Origin: Isoetes taiwanensis
Taxonomy: Eukaryota > Streptophyta > Lycopodiopsida > Isoetales > Isoetaceae
Reading direction: 5' to 3'
DNA: 64,000 nt
Assembly: GCA_021234155.1 (NCBI GenBank)
Contig: JAJEKV010000005.1
Coordinates: forward strand, 19,328,089 to 19,392,088
Positions 14,501-26,500 of this stretch are shown here, in pieces. Positions within the stretch are counted from its first letter, which is position 1; each line of letters begins with the position of its first letter. Both the position numbers and the translations under genes were made by a program. A model generated the notes under the pieces. It searched no databases, was not told where the DNA came from, and was given only the letters and a program-made list of their open reading frames with translations.

Positions 14501-14657
14501 GATTGAGGGATCAGTGCGAAGCGGGCAATCTTGCTTGTAATAGCGTTTAGAAGCCCCTGCCCGCCTGGAGAACGGGAATGCTGCGGTGCATACAAATTCC
14601 CTTTGTCATTGTTGAAATGCACGGAATATGCGAGAAAAAACAAACGCAGATTAGAGA
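11599..14657. repeat. 4.26 kb tandem unit 3, truncated
   Basis: The unit follows its neighbours to about 14,656 (TTAGAG) and then breaks into unrelated sequence, so roughly the last 1.2 kb is missing. The break marks the right edge of large-repeat copy 1. No target-site duplication or terminal motif is visible at the break. Confidence 0.85.
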
Positions 14658-16551
14658 GCAAGATAACCTACTTATAAAGACCCTTGTTGTTTAAATATGG
14701 CTCTCTCAAAAGTAAGTAATGCATAATATAAAAAAGTGCTATATTAGAGTGTGTAGATACATGGAATGAAATTATTACTAAATGTAATTATAGAACAAGG
14801 CGATATTCATAAGACAAATCCAAAAACAAAATCTTAAGACTCAGTAAGCATGAAGGCGTATAATACATATCATAGCAGATGCCCGGACAAGATGTTCTTC
14901 GACAAGCCCCATGGTCTCCTTCCAAAATGTGAAATTGCAAGAACTTCTCCAAGCATGGAATGCCAAAGTTGCATTCTAAATCAAATGACTTATGAGATGA
15001 AAAATGGAGTCCCGCATTATAGAAAAAGAGAAAGATTTAAAATAAACATTTTACCTTACTTGTCCCTCCATTCATCTAATAGGTCGCCCCTCGGCCGCCT
15101 CCCCTCGATAGGAAATAAGGAGGAGAAAAGATGGAGCTATGTCCCCTGCCAATATTTTAAATAAAGACTCGAGTCTAGCAGGGAAAACTTCGCCTAGAAT
15201 TTAAACCATCATCGGAGTTATGAAAGAAATGAGAGTCGCATAGTCCATTCATCACAAGTCTCGCTTTTGAAAGCAACAAAGAAGAACAAAACACAAGAAC
15301 CATCTTCATTTAGAAAACATGGCATGAAGTCAGGTAATTCATTTGGAAAATATGGCATGCGATGCTTGCACATCGATCATATAACTCCACCTCGGGCGCA
15401 TGCTTTTGCACACGGGCGCTAGGGATGGCTTGGTGCAAAACGATTGTTTCTTTTTTCTCGACAAAGAAAGCCATAGATGCCATAGCTCGTTAGCAAAGTC
15501 TCTTCCTTTAATGGCTGGAGGCTAGAGGTCAAGAGGAACAAGAAGACCATCGCCATCGCTGGAATTTTCTTTACTTTCTAATTTTCCTAACCAGAGATGC
15601 TAAATTAGATTTATCTAACCGCGATGGAATCAATTTGGCTCTATGTGGTATGACACGCGGTATAGCTAGAATCGCAAAGAATTTGTGCATCTCGAAAGTT
15701 AGGCAACCCCCGCTAAAAAAAAAAAAGAAAAAAAAAAAATCAAAAAATCAAAGAATAGGAGAGAGGGAATTCAATTCTGCCAAGCCGTAATCGGGAGTAA
15801 AGCCCGATTCTCGCTTTATAGTCAGCTTTGTTCTTTTGTTAGAAAAATCCATCCGCTTGAAGTAAGTCCAAGAAAAGGAAAAAATTGACCCCGTAGCCTA
15901 CCGTCGCTTTGCCATCCGTGATATTCAAAAGGAAAAACTTGATCTTCCGACCGCAGTGCTAGAACCGACCTATCCCTCAAGATTCTATGATTTGTTGAGA
16001 GGAAGGAGAGCCCAAAAATTTTTTGAGAAGAGGATTCTGATTGCTATCTAGATTTTGCCATGCCGAATTAGCAAAGCCGGATTTGCCCCGCCGCTTGGGG
16101 TGGAGGGGAGGGGGCTATATACAAAAGTAATCCTTGTAACGCATTAAAATTCAAAGTGAGGAGGGCTCTTTGACAAAGTTGCAAGGTAATGAACTGAGGT
16201 CTAAAAATTCAAGCAAAATATAGCTCCGCTAAAAAACAAAGCCTTCAAAGCAAGGAGGGAATCAGATTCCATCGCATCGTGCCCGCTCTACCATGCCTTC
16301 GCTTTTTGGCGCTGAAAGACAGCTTTTGATTTACGATTCAAGAAGGGTCCGATGAGTGGATCATGGGTCGCAGTGAGCTAATCATAGCCTCGTGTGGGCG
16401 GATCATGGGCGTTTTCCCCGGCGCATAGATGGGCGATGCACTAATTATGGAGACCCCCTATATCGTTCGATTTTGCCCTATTCCTTTTCCTACCTATTAT
16501 ATTCTTGCATATTCGGATATCTAAGGCAAACCTAGATAAAATTTAAGGGTA
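14658..16551. other. No gene recognised
   Basis: The sequence between the array and the foldback element has only short frames (the longest plus-strand one at 14,850-15,164) without recognisable domains. It includes an A-rich run at about 15,715-15,745 that could be an old poly(A) tail, and G-rich stretches near 16,080-16,120. Confidence 0.6.
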
Positions 16552-16560
16552 AAATTAAAT

Positions 16561-16851
16561 GGAAAAACTACCGTAAAATTCTATGAGTTTTTCCACTACC
16601 AAAATGCCTTTATGAGTTTCAAAATTACCAAGATGCCAATCGCTTAAATAATAAAATATATTATATAGAATTAGCATACAATCAAATTACCAATTTGCTC
16701 CTACACACCGAACTTAATTACCAAAAACCCCTACACACCGCTTAATTACCAAAAATGGTATTACACACCAGTTTTGATCAATCTACACCAAACTAATCAC
16801 CAAAATGCCCTATACACCAAGTCTTAATTACCAAAAATACCCCTTTACATA
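16561..16851 (+). repeat. Left terminal inverted repeat of the foldback element
   Basis: This is the left arm of the long inverted repeat. It holds several TTACCAAAATGCC blocks, spaced by roughly 25-30 bases towards the centre. It pairs with 17,187-17,452 with scattered mismatches and a longer AT stretch near 16,645-16,690. Confidence 0.8.
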
Positions 16852-17186
16852 ATAAGTCTTTAATTACCAAAATGCCCTTACATACCTATTCTACTCAATC
16901 TATACTAAATGCCTCAAGAATATAAGTTTAAATTCAACAAAGATATTGGCGTAAGTCACAATCATCACCAATTGGAACCCTGCTAACCCGCATACATTGT
17001 GGTCTCTTCCATTACGCTCTTCCATAAAGATATTCTTCACTACATCTTCTTCTCTTGTGTGCATGCATTTAGGTTTTGGATATCTAAGAGGTCTCGGGAG
17101 ATGTGGCTGGTGGTAACATGCTCCAATAACATCATCATCGCACTAAAACTACAAGAAACGGCTCCTTTGTAAGTGTCACAACAAGA

Positions 17187-17452
17187 CCGTAGGGTATTTT
17201 GGTAATTAAATTTGATGTATAGGGCATTTTGGTAATTAAGTTTGGTGTAGATTGATCAAAATTGATGTGTCATGCCATTTTGGTAATTAAATTTGGTGTG
17301 TAGGGGTATTTTGGTAATCAAGTTTGGTGTCTAAGGGCAAATTGGTAATTTATTTGTATATTTATTTAAGTCGGGCATTTTGGTAATTTTGAAACTCATA
17401 AGGGCATTTTGGTAATTACATAAACTCATAGGGGCATTTTGGTAGTTTTCCC
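17187..17452 (-). repeat. Right terminal inverted repeat of the foldback element
   Basis: Read on the plus strand, this arm shows the complementary GGGCATTTTGGTAATTAAG blocks in series and ends GGTAGTTTTCCC immediately before the 9 bp target duplication. The block array makes it a subterminal minisatellite as well as an inverted repeat. Confidence 0.8.
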
Positions 17453-17461
17453 AAATTAAAT

Positions 17462-20400
17462 ATAAATAATGGAGAATTGGTAAACCATAGATTTTTGATG
17501 CCATGATTGTGGATGTAGTAATATGTCACAGACAACATCCGGTTAGCTTGGTGACATCATGTAAAATGCATTTAATATAATGTTGAAAATTAAGTGTGCC
17601 ATATTTTCCTTGTTATTTTACCTTGGAATCCAACTAATGTTATAAAAAAGAATAATTCTATAATTTTGATTCCACTATATATATATAAGGAAAATAAAAA
17701 TAGAAAGTGTTAATAACTGGATATTAGTGTAAACTGCAGTGTTGCAACTATAGTGATATATTGTTGTGTTTAATGTTGATACTCTAGCAATATAGTGGAA
17801 ACTAATTATTATTTTCTCACAACCATTGCTCTCGAACTTGAGTTCGATGTTTGGATTGGGTAGCTAACACAACCATCGAGATTCTCTATATGGTAGAATC
17901 ATTCAAAAACTATTGAGGCATCCATGGATCTTGATCCCGTAAGGGAAGGAGCTTGTTAGCTGAACACTTGGTAAGGTAGAGCAAGGAATGGAGTGACTTT
18001 GGTCGTTGTTAAGAAGAGGGCAACAAAATTTCCAAGAGAAAGGAGGGAACTCGAAGTTGTTGATTCGCCGCCAGTAGCAAATGGTGGAGGTTTTTAAGTA
18101 AAGACATTCGTGAGGTAGTCTTAAAATATCGCAGAACTTTGAAGGTGGCACTAAAAGTACTACAACTTTGGAGGTTGCACGTGTCGCGTACGTCCCAAGA
18201 CAACTTGGACAATCTCTATGCATGGCTTAGATAAATTTATGATGAGTTTAGTTTTCCTCCATCTAGGATCTTAAAATACAAAATGAAACTAGATTTCATG
18301 CTAGAAAAGTCAAAGGGCCTCAAGATGGTAGGAAAGGGAAAATAGGGTGAGTGAGATTGTCATGAACATAAGGGAATGGGTTAGAATCCTAATATGTGTA
18401 AATGTTGAAGGCTTTAGAATACCCAACTTGTACATCTTCAAGGGCACTCAAATGAGACAAGGCAACATTGCAAGACGTGAGGAGGGAACAATATAGGTTA
18501 TCCAATGTTCAAGATGGCTGATAATTGAACTTTTTAAGTCTTGTCTATCACACTTTTTAGGAAAAACTCCCGTGTAGTCTCTTCCAAAAATAAGCTTCAT
18601 CTTATCATTAATCGATGGTCATGGTTTTGACAAGGAAGATTCACTTTGATGCCATACAATCGACCTAAATGTCAGAGGAGTTTTTTTTGGGACCCATTTC
18701 CACACACATATACTAAGGAGTTAGTGGGTTTTGGCCATTACTTGGGGTGAACTTTGTATGAAAGGTGAAATTTGCCTTTCAAAAAGATTGTATAATGATG
18801 TTTTTGGTCACGCCGCATGCGCATGGCATATCGGGTTTTGTAAAAGTGCATTTCCTCGGCAGCCATGTGGAGTCGCATGTAATATTGGTCGCTAAGAAAA
18901 TGGCATCCACTTTGCTTTGCAGCCTACACGCATTTTTCATTTGGTTGTAGCCCGCTTTTGCTTTTTTCAAGACATTCTTCAAAAAGACTTAGGGCTGCCT
19001 ACATTGTAGAACTAATATTACAAGAAATCGAATCGGGTTTGACACCAAACAACATTAAGTTTAGTGCAATGTGTATTTGGCTTCCAATGCCGATAAAGTA
19101 AAGCCATATGCCTTGAAAGTGCAAGGTTTGCTTGCAATGCTCAAGGGGAACCCGGCAAATACACCTGAACCCATGGAAGAAGGCATAACTACAAGGGACC
19201 ATTTAGCGTAAGAAGACAATCATATGACCCATATAGAAGAGTATGTTTATGAGGAGTTCAACATGGAGGATATATGAGAACCATAGCCGAGGGAGACTTG
19301 TCATGGAGCTACAAAGGGCGGTTGCCACAAATACCGTGCTCATTAGTGGCTTACAAGCATGTATCTGGGCCATTAGATGCAAGGAAGCCAAGGCACTTGC
19401 ACCTGATCCGGAGGGAGAGTATACATCTTCGGGGTGATGGTTTCTACCAAGCCTTGGCAGCTGAAAAGGCCAGAAGGGTTGAAGCTAAGAGGTTGAAGTT
19501 GAAACAACTTGCATCTATAAAAAATTGAAGCAGCCAGGAGAGAGGCTAAAAGGGAGAAGTTGTGAAGAGGGCATAACTAAATAGGAAGGGAGGGGGCTGA
19601 TGTTGCATTTGAGGCAAACCACTATAAGGCTAAGGGACTTTATATACACTAAGAGTAACATTTGTTTTTTGTTTCTAAAAACCCTTGAGTGAAGAATAAG
19701 TAATAAAAGGCTAACAGAGGTTAGAAATAATCTGAGAATGAGGCAAGGACTAGGCCCAATTCCAACTTGTACTTGAGGGATACCCAAGAAGTAGGTCAAA
19801 TACATGGTCCAATCAGACCTGGATAAAGTTAGCATATGGAAGATGCCAGTCAGCAACAGCCAGATTCTGTACATGTATGTCAGCCTAGAGGATATACACA
19901 TCCGCTTCTGATGATATTAAAGGAGAGCAAAGCATTAATATTGAGGATTATCTACCTTTATCCGCCCAATGCCAAACATCATTAATACAGCTTAGGGTCT
20001 CCAATAAAAAAAGATGGGACCCGACCAACAAAGAAATAGCCCCCCGACACCATGCTGACATTAATGTTCAGAATCTCATTAGAATGGACATACAGGGTTG
20101 GGTGTTGCATCTAATAGTGGAACACAACATGATAAAGTCAGAGCCATAGACAAAGCGAGGTTTATAAGGCAAATGGTGGAAATTACGCCGATTTTGATAT
20201 TATATTCTCGCCACTACATGGAGGGTTGAAATGGCACAAGTCTATTAAGTAATCATTTGATATTATTCACTTTCACATTCGGGCCGCAAAATGACTCGGT
20301 CATTGTAGGGAATACAACCAATCTTAAGATTTGGGGAGAGTGACAACAAAGATCCACTCTAGACCGTGTAACACAAATAGAGAAGTTGGCTAAAATAGGT

Positions 20401-22440
20401 TGACATTGATGTATGACATATTTTAAGAACCATGGTAAACTAATCTATTGTTGCAATTATCTCAAAACAAAGCATAAACCCGAAAAAAGATTAGGGCTTT
20501 TAATTTGTGCCTAGATTGTACTTTATATTTGACATTGCAAATTGAATACAAATTTAGCGCCCATTTGGCACGCCAATTCCCGTGGTGCTAGCTTTATGTA
20601 AAGATCTTTACTTGATCAAATGATGTAATCTAATATTGTGGACATAAGATAATTTTGGTTCAAGTGACAAACAACAGGATATTTTACAAAGGTATTCGTG
20701 AATAACAAACTTTAGAACTGCCTGGCAAAACTAGCAGAACCTGCCATGTTTAGTGATGCCTTAGATTGAATCAAAGTGCAATGATTATGCAGCAAATTCA
20801 TGACGAAGTTGGTAGTAAATAAGGCTTATATACATCAAATAAAGAAATTATGCCATCTAAGCTTTACGCTTAAGTAGAATAAAAAATCATGATTGCACGA
20901 CAAATAATTATACAATAATACTAGGTCATTTCTTTGCCTGGTATTGCGTGTTACATTTGGAAGCCCATAGGGTTGCTATTTGACCGAGCCACAAGGGTTA
21001 TTACACATCCGTGAGAAAAAGGAACACAGCTTGCATATTTAGAAGGAAGGAGGAGGAGGTTCGCTGATAGGTGGTCGAGAAAAAGAAAGGCAGAGGAAAG
21101 CATGGCGAAAGTCTAGGTGCCATTAGGGGATCAAAACACAACGTTGTCGCCTTTTGCTTATCATGATTCAACAATGGACTAAATTAGTACCCGCCAAGAA
21201 GATCAGCCTCGGGACACTACTTTGTGCAAAACCTCCACATTCAAATGGATGCAACGGCATTGGCTTAATTTCACCGCTGTTAACATGCAATTTTGATGCT
21301 GGAAATTACTAGCATCTATTGTAGCCGTGGAAAGAAGAGGATTCCATGGGATACCCTTTAGTGTGGGAGGGGTTTCTCGCTCCAGTTGTTGCAGTGTTGT
21401 GCCCCATGGATGGGAGTGTAGAGCAAATGATTTGCGGCCCATTTTTTATTGAGTTGAAGGTGAACCTAGGAGGCGTAAGAGTATCAATAGAACCGAAAAG
21501 AAAATAAGAGCATATATTGAGAGGAAGAGGGAAGAAGAAGAGGTGTGATTAATTTTGGAATAGCTCGTACTTCCTTTTAAACAGGGAATGCAATGACTTT
21601 GTCCCCAATTGTGCGAGGACAGATTTTCAATATTTTGAGCTTTAAGTTCAAATTCATTTGGCTACAATTGGGGTAAAGGGGATTCCGATCAAACTAGCGG
21701 ATCAATCCCTCAGAATTGTTCTTGAGTTCCAGATTTGGACAAAAATTTTGGCAGTGATAGCAGTTGAAAAAACCACCGATGAGTGGTTGAGGCCACCCTG
21801 ATAGTAGTCTCGAGCCTCACAACCACGAGAATGCCATGAGATGGAAGTTCATGGTTGTTGCATGATAGCACCCGCCTGTTACCTCGTTCAAGGGCATGCG
21901 TGTTGCATGACATTCAATGCCTGATGCACAGTCAGGGGGGCCTATACCCTGCATGCCCATGCCTCGACTGCGATGCAACATGGCGACAACCGAGGTTGAG
22001 GATGACATCAAGTATCCGATTATGTTGGCAAAGGAAGTTTTCGATTAATTGACCCTAATTATTTGGAGCTCTACTCTTAAGTGTACGAAACATGGCGACT
22101 ATACCCTAAACAAAAACCTCAAAGTGTCATAACTTAAGTATATGGGAAAGGCCCGTTGGGCAAAATTCTGGTATAAAAGGTGGTCGATGAAGACATGCCA
22201 GAATGTTGCCCACCGCGCCTTTCGCCGAATGTAGAGTTTGACTTAGATAGCATTTTGCCACGTCATCACCAGGTCAACCATACAAAAGGTAAATTGCCCC
22301 GCCACCGCCATTTTTGTGCTTTTTCTTTTGGCCATGGCATTTTATCTTTTGTAGCCCCGGGCCATGGCGCTACATGTTTTGGCTATGGTGCCGACCTCTT
22401 TTGTAGTTTTTAGCTCCTATCCGCTATGGCGATAAGTTTA
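17462..22440. other. No gene recognised; anonymous repeat-like sequence
   Basis: About 5 kb with many stops in all frames. The best plus-strand stretch is 19,274-19,528, whose 84 codons end in a lysine/arginine/alanine-rich helix (AAEKARRVEAKRLKLKQL). It could be the tail of a decayed gene because helix-like sequence continues past the stop in another frame. A 128-codon minus-strand frame at 19,515-19,901 is hydrophobic and looks fortuitous. Three related GG(C/T)(C/T)ATGG words occur near 22,330-22,430. I recognise no domains. Confidence 0.5.
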
Positions 22441-22810
22441 GAGTGTGGCACCTTAGTTTTCCCTGCTCTTGCGAAGTCTTTTGAAGTTTTTGCAAAGTTC
22501 TGGAAGTCTGCCAACTTGTTACGAGTTTTTCTCGAGATCTTACAAGTTTTTGCCGAGATCTTACGAGCTTTGTTGAGAACCTGCTAAGTTTATGAAGACT
22601 TTGGTGACTTTTGAAGTCCGCGGATATACTTTGTCGATTTTCTTAGGAGCTTTGGTGAGAATCACTGACTTTTGAAGATGCTGCCAAGTTTTGAAGATCA
22701 AGGTCGAAGTTTTGAAGACTTTGTTGAGTTCTCAAGACTTTTGCTTACTTCTTACGAAGTTCTTTTCCGATTTTTTGTCGAGATTTGCCGAAGTTTTTCA
22801 AATATGCAGC
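22441..22810 (+). repeat. Quasi-periodic GAAGTTTTTG-rich tract
   Basis: Variants of GAAGTTTTTGC, GAGATCTTAC and GAAGACTTTGGTGA recur roughly every 18-22 bases across about 370 bp. The units are degenerate, so this is an old or fast-evolving minisatellite. It lies about 330 bp upstream of the first recognisable recombinase codons and might be part of that element's 5' region. Confidence 0.55.
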
Positions 22811-23138
22811 TTGGTATTAAGTTCTTTCTTTAGTTTTTGTAGTAATATAGTTTCTTTAATCACTAACCTTTTGTTTTCCGTGTTATGGAGGCTTTCGGAG
22901 GCTTATAAAGTTGTTGAGATTGTAAAGTTTCGGCTAATGTAGCTTTTGCCGCTATTGTTTCCTTTTGTTATAGTTTATTTGCCGAAGTTTGTGGTCTATC
23001 AACTGTTATAGCCGAGTTCTTTTCTCGCCATTCCAAAATAGCATTGGAAGACCTTTGGTTGAACATCACCAAGGGGTGGGAATAGTTGAACATGTTGTCA
23101 TGACTTAGACTTTGAGATAGGAGTTTAACGAGAATGAT

Positions 23139-23473
23139 ATGGGGGAATATGAAAATGATGTGCAAAATATGCCAGGTTTGTTTTTGCCTGATGAAAGTGA
23201 TAAGGAAAATGGTTCTGTTGATAGTAATAAACCTAGAAAAGGAGTGGCACTTTTAGAAATTGATGCAGATCTTGTAAAAGAAGTGAATGAAGCTAGGAGG
23301 AAAATGGATAAAATTGAGTAGACCGTAACCGCATTTGATGCTTGGCAAGTTAAGTATGGGCTGCCGATTGATGAGAAGATTGAGGGTCTCAATGTACGCG
23401 AGTTTGTAAGAATGTTGAAAAGATTTATGCTTCAAGTTTGCAAGATCAAAGGAGGCTGTTATCCTCCTGAGAC
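23139..23473 (+). pseudogene. Recombinase exon 1 (core-binding region)
   Basis: From the ATG at 23,139 the frame runs to a TAG at about 23,319 and continues in the same frame to the splice donor after 23,473 (GAGAC|GTAAGT). The second part has the signature of the core-binding domain of DUF3504 recombinases: LNVREFVRMLKRFMLQV followed by KGGCYPPET. The interrupted codon completes to Thr with the first base of exon 2. CAG to TAG would be a single C-to-T change. Whether 23,139 is the true start is unsure, because an AG acceptor lies just upstream. Confidence 0.65.
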
Positions 23474-23514
23474 GTAAGTATTTGAATCTTCTTTTAATTT
23501 TTTTTTTTTTTTAA

Positions 23515-26500
23515 TTAACAGTTGTTTCTTATGTAAAAGATGGCATTCCTATGGGGAGTAAATTGCTATCTCCTTTAGTTTGTTTAATTTGTGTAGCAGA
23601 TTAAAGGCCTAGGACCTATGACATTAATGGTTCTAAGGATTGTTTATGATGATATGGTTATAGAATAGAATAGAATAGAATAGAATAGAATAGAATTGTT
23701 TTTATCATCCAATTTGAGACCAATCGGCCTATGGGACCCAATATAAAGCGCAGCAGCCACATTATCGCCCCGGATTAAAAACCCCACCAAGGGTTTTCGA
23801 GGAAAACCGCGGGCAAAGAATAAGACCGCCGACATCAATTAAATGGTTGATCGGGGCATATCCGAGCCCTCAAGTCCAAGATTTCCCGAATGTATGATCC
23901 GAAAGTGCACCAAGTCGCGCCCAAGATCATGTGTAGCTGCTCATCGCCCTAATCAACCGAGCATAGCGCGGTTCAATATGATCATAAGGCCGGGTAGCTC
24001 GAAAGTGTGACATTCATCCTCAACAGCCCCGCCCGGCAAAGACCGACAAACCCTATCCCGACGCTGCTCCCCAATCCATTGGCATGTCTCAACCGGAGAT
24101 GGTGGGCACCGTGGCGAATGGAGGCGATATGCCCGCGCTTTTCATAGGCGATGTGAACGAGGGTAGCGCTGGTGGGCCTCGTTGTAATGTGGGATTTATG
24201 TGTCGCTTGTAATGTAATCGCTTTTGACTTGCTCCAGAGCCCCGAATCCCAAAGCTTGCTGGAGAAACAAGCATCAATATAACATCTCAAAGTTGTCACG
24301 ACCGCCCTCGCTTTCTACCCGATGCACATGTGCTCCTCGACATTCCATCGAAGTTAGCCATCGCGACTCTTTTTATCCTTCCAAGAATTCTTGAGTCGTT
24401 GTGGTCCCATTGCCACCGTGATAAGCCAAGTACGGTAGACGCATCATCATCCATATTTACCACCTTCCGGAAATAGACGATGTGTCTATCAAGGGCCGCT
24501 GGAAGTGGCAGGAAACCCCGCCTCCCGCAACAAAAATTTGATATGGGACCGTGGATTTCACTCCGAAAGTGCCCGTAATAAGAAGGCCTTCTCGTGACTG
24601 CTCTAAGTCGCCCAAGTAGCAAGGGACACCACCGGGCCCCTGCACTTCAACTCCGCATTTCAAAGAACGGGCTCTACCAATACCCCGAACAGATGTGCTT
24701 TGATGCCCCCAATCATATAGTTCTCGCTCAGGGTTATTGTTCTCCGCATTGCATAGAGTGCTTTCCACCGCCGCTACACGCAATCTTATGGAAGCGCCCC
24801 AAAGATAGTGTAGAAGGAAACTCCACTCCCGCATACTTGTAGGTGGGTGTCACCTCCACTTGTTGCCCTCGATAAGTGAATGAAGGGGCCTTGGATGGCG
24901 CGAGGATGAGATTAGGACCACCTTGGTCTTGGCCGATTGACGCTCATGTCCTGTGGGCCTCGGCAGAATGTATCCGCAGCATCTAAGTGAGACCGCATAT
25001 CCTCCGGAGTGTGAGCTAAGAGGTCAACATCGCTCTGAGATAGATGAGTTGTCCGATGACCGATGCAAAAGTTGGGTCCCGCCACCCCATTGTCCATGAG
25101 CCGTTGTTCCAACCGGTCAATGTACGCACTCAAACAATGTTGGGGAAAGAGGACATCTCGGCGGACCCTAACATCGCTAATGAATGGTTGTCCCGGCCAT
25201 CCGTGATCCGCCTGCATAACTCTCGCATAAACCAGATAATCGTGATTTTGCATATCCATAGGAACCTCTAGTTGCCGCAATCTTTCCCATAACTTTTCCC
25301 GAGGCATGGTGTCAAAAGCCTTCGCAAAGTCAACAAAGCAACAATACAGTCCCTACCGACTTTTTCGCTTATCCTCAACCAAAGTCCTCAATGTGAAGAT
25401 ATGATCAATGGTTGAATGCCTGTGGGTCTCAAGGGATTCTCTTTTTTCAAACTTCCAAAGTACCAATCGATGGAGTACCAATGATATGATTCATCGCGGA
25501 GTTATATTGGGCCTGAAAGTTAAATAAGCATAGGTGTACCGCTTTGAAAGCTATACACCCTTAGTGCTTAGAAATAGGACTTTGACAAATTGGAATGTAA
25601 TGCAGCATATTGATAATGTGCATGATATTTGCACATGAACTATTATCCATCATAAGGGAAGAAAATTGATTAATATTTAACGGACCATGAAGAATGAAAT
25701 AACTCCCTTTAGGGCTTATCAACAAGAGTGAATGATGGTTTACGATGATGAACCGGCCGAATCGCTTTTGAAGAACCGCGTCGGCAATAGGTACTCTATT
25801 TCCCTTGATAAATATGGAATAATAGTGTTAAGTTTTAAGAGCAACGACATGTTTATTACCGGACTTGCCGCTTCGGCAAATGTACCTGTGTTGAAAAATG
25901 ACGCGCAAAAAAAGGAGATCTAAATATGGCTACTAGGAAGAGGATTGAGGAAGAAAAAGCCAGCTTCTACAAAAATCAAGAGCAAGTTCTTCTAATATCA
26001 CAAGACTGTGGATTACCTTTGAGGCTAGAAATGATTTGGTAAGAGGCATCGCCTGGGGTTAAACTGCGGCAAGAATTTGTCCAATGCATGTGATCAAGAA
26101 AGTGTGGCACAAGAAATAGTACAAAAATTCGCTTTTTTAGAGGAGCAGGATGATGGAGAGAAGAGCATCAAGAATTTCCCTCCCAACAAAAAGCAAAAGC
26201 ATCCGCCAAGACAAGGGAAAGAAACCGCAAGCTCATCAGTTTGATTGCATATTATACATTGCCTTTTGTTATTTAATGTTCCATAATGATCTTATTACCC
26301 TATGCCCTTAATAAGCACCGAGGAAATCACCGTTAAAGGTTCATTAGATCCAAATTATCGATCTAAAAATTACATCTCTAGCTTTTCCATTTTTTTAAGT
26401 GCTACAAATCTTCACATATTGTAATAACAGATCCGAAAAAACAATTGAACTAACCTTAAGATTGCTGTATTCTTTATCTATGCTATTGTAACTTTAGGTC

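Larger units (their letters stand above)
1..14657. repeat. Large repeat, copy 1 (arm plus 4.26 kb tandem array)
   Basis: This stretch is repeated in the same orientation from 55,122 to the window end, with an offset of about 55,121 bases. The copy has a single-copy arm (to about 3,073) and then two complete tandem units and a third truncated at about 14,657. The left end is cut by the window start. No transposase, polymerase or terminal repeat is recognisable, so it is unclear whether this is a mobile element, a megasatellite or a segmental duplication. The only plausible reading frame lies on the minus strand at the arm end, which suggests that the minus strand is the functional one. Confidence 0.9.
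16561..17452. mobile_element. Non-autonomous Mutator-like foldback element (MITE)
   Basis: The element is 892 bp. It begins GGAAAAACTACC and ends with the near-complement GGTAGTTTTCCC, flanked by a perfect 9 bp direct repeat AAATTAAAT (16,552-16,560 and 17,453-17,461). A 9 bp duplication is the hallmark of Mutator-like transposition. About 290 bp at the left pairs with about 266 bp at the right, and both arms are built from repeated TTACCAAAATGCCC blocks alternating with TACACACCAAACTT-like blocks. The roughly 335 bp centre has no transposase frame, so movement would depend on an enzyme made elsewhere. Confidence 0.85.

Noticed and set aside
17903-18223. 106-codon minus-strand frame
   Set aside because: No domain, and a second frame overlaps with equal length; no support for coding.
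19515-19901. 128-codon hydrophobic minus-strand frame
   Set aside because: No homology recognised; opposite a charged helical plus-strand stretch, which generates such shadows.
23661-23696. TAGAA repeats as telomere-like DNA
   Set aside because: The unit is not the plant telomere TTTAGGG and it lies exactly at a LINE 3' end.
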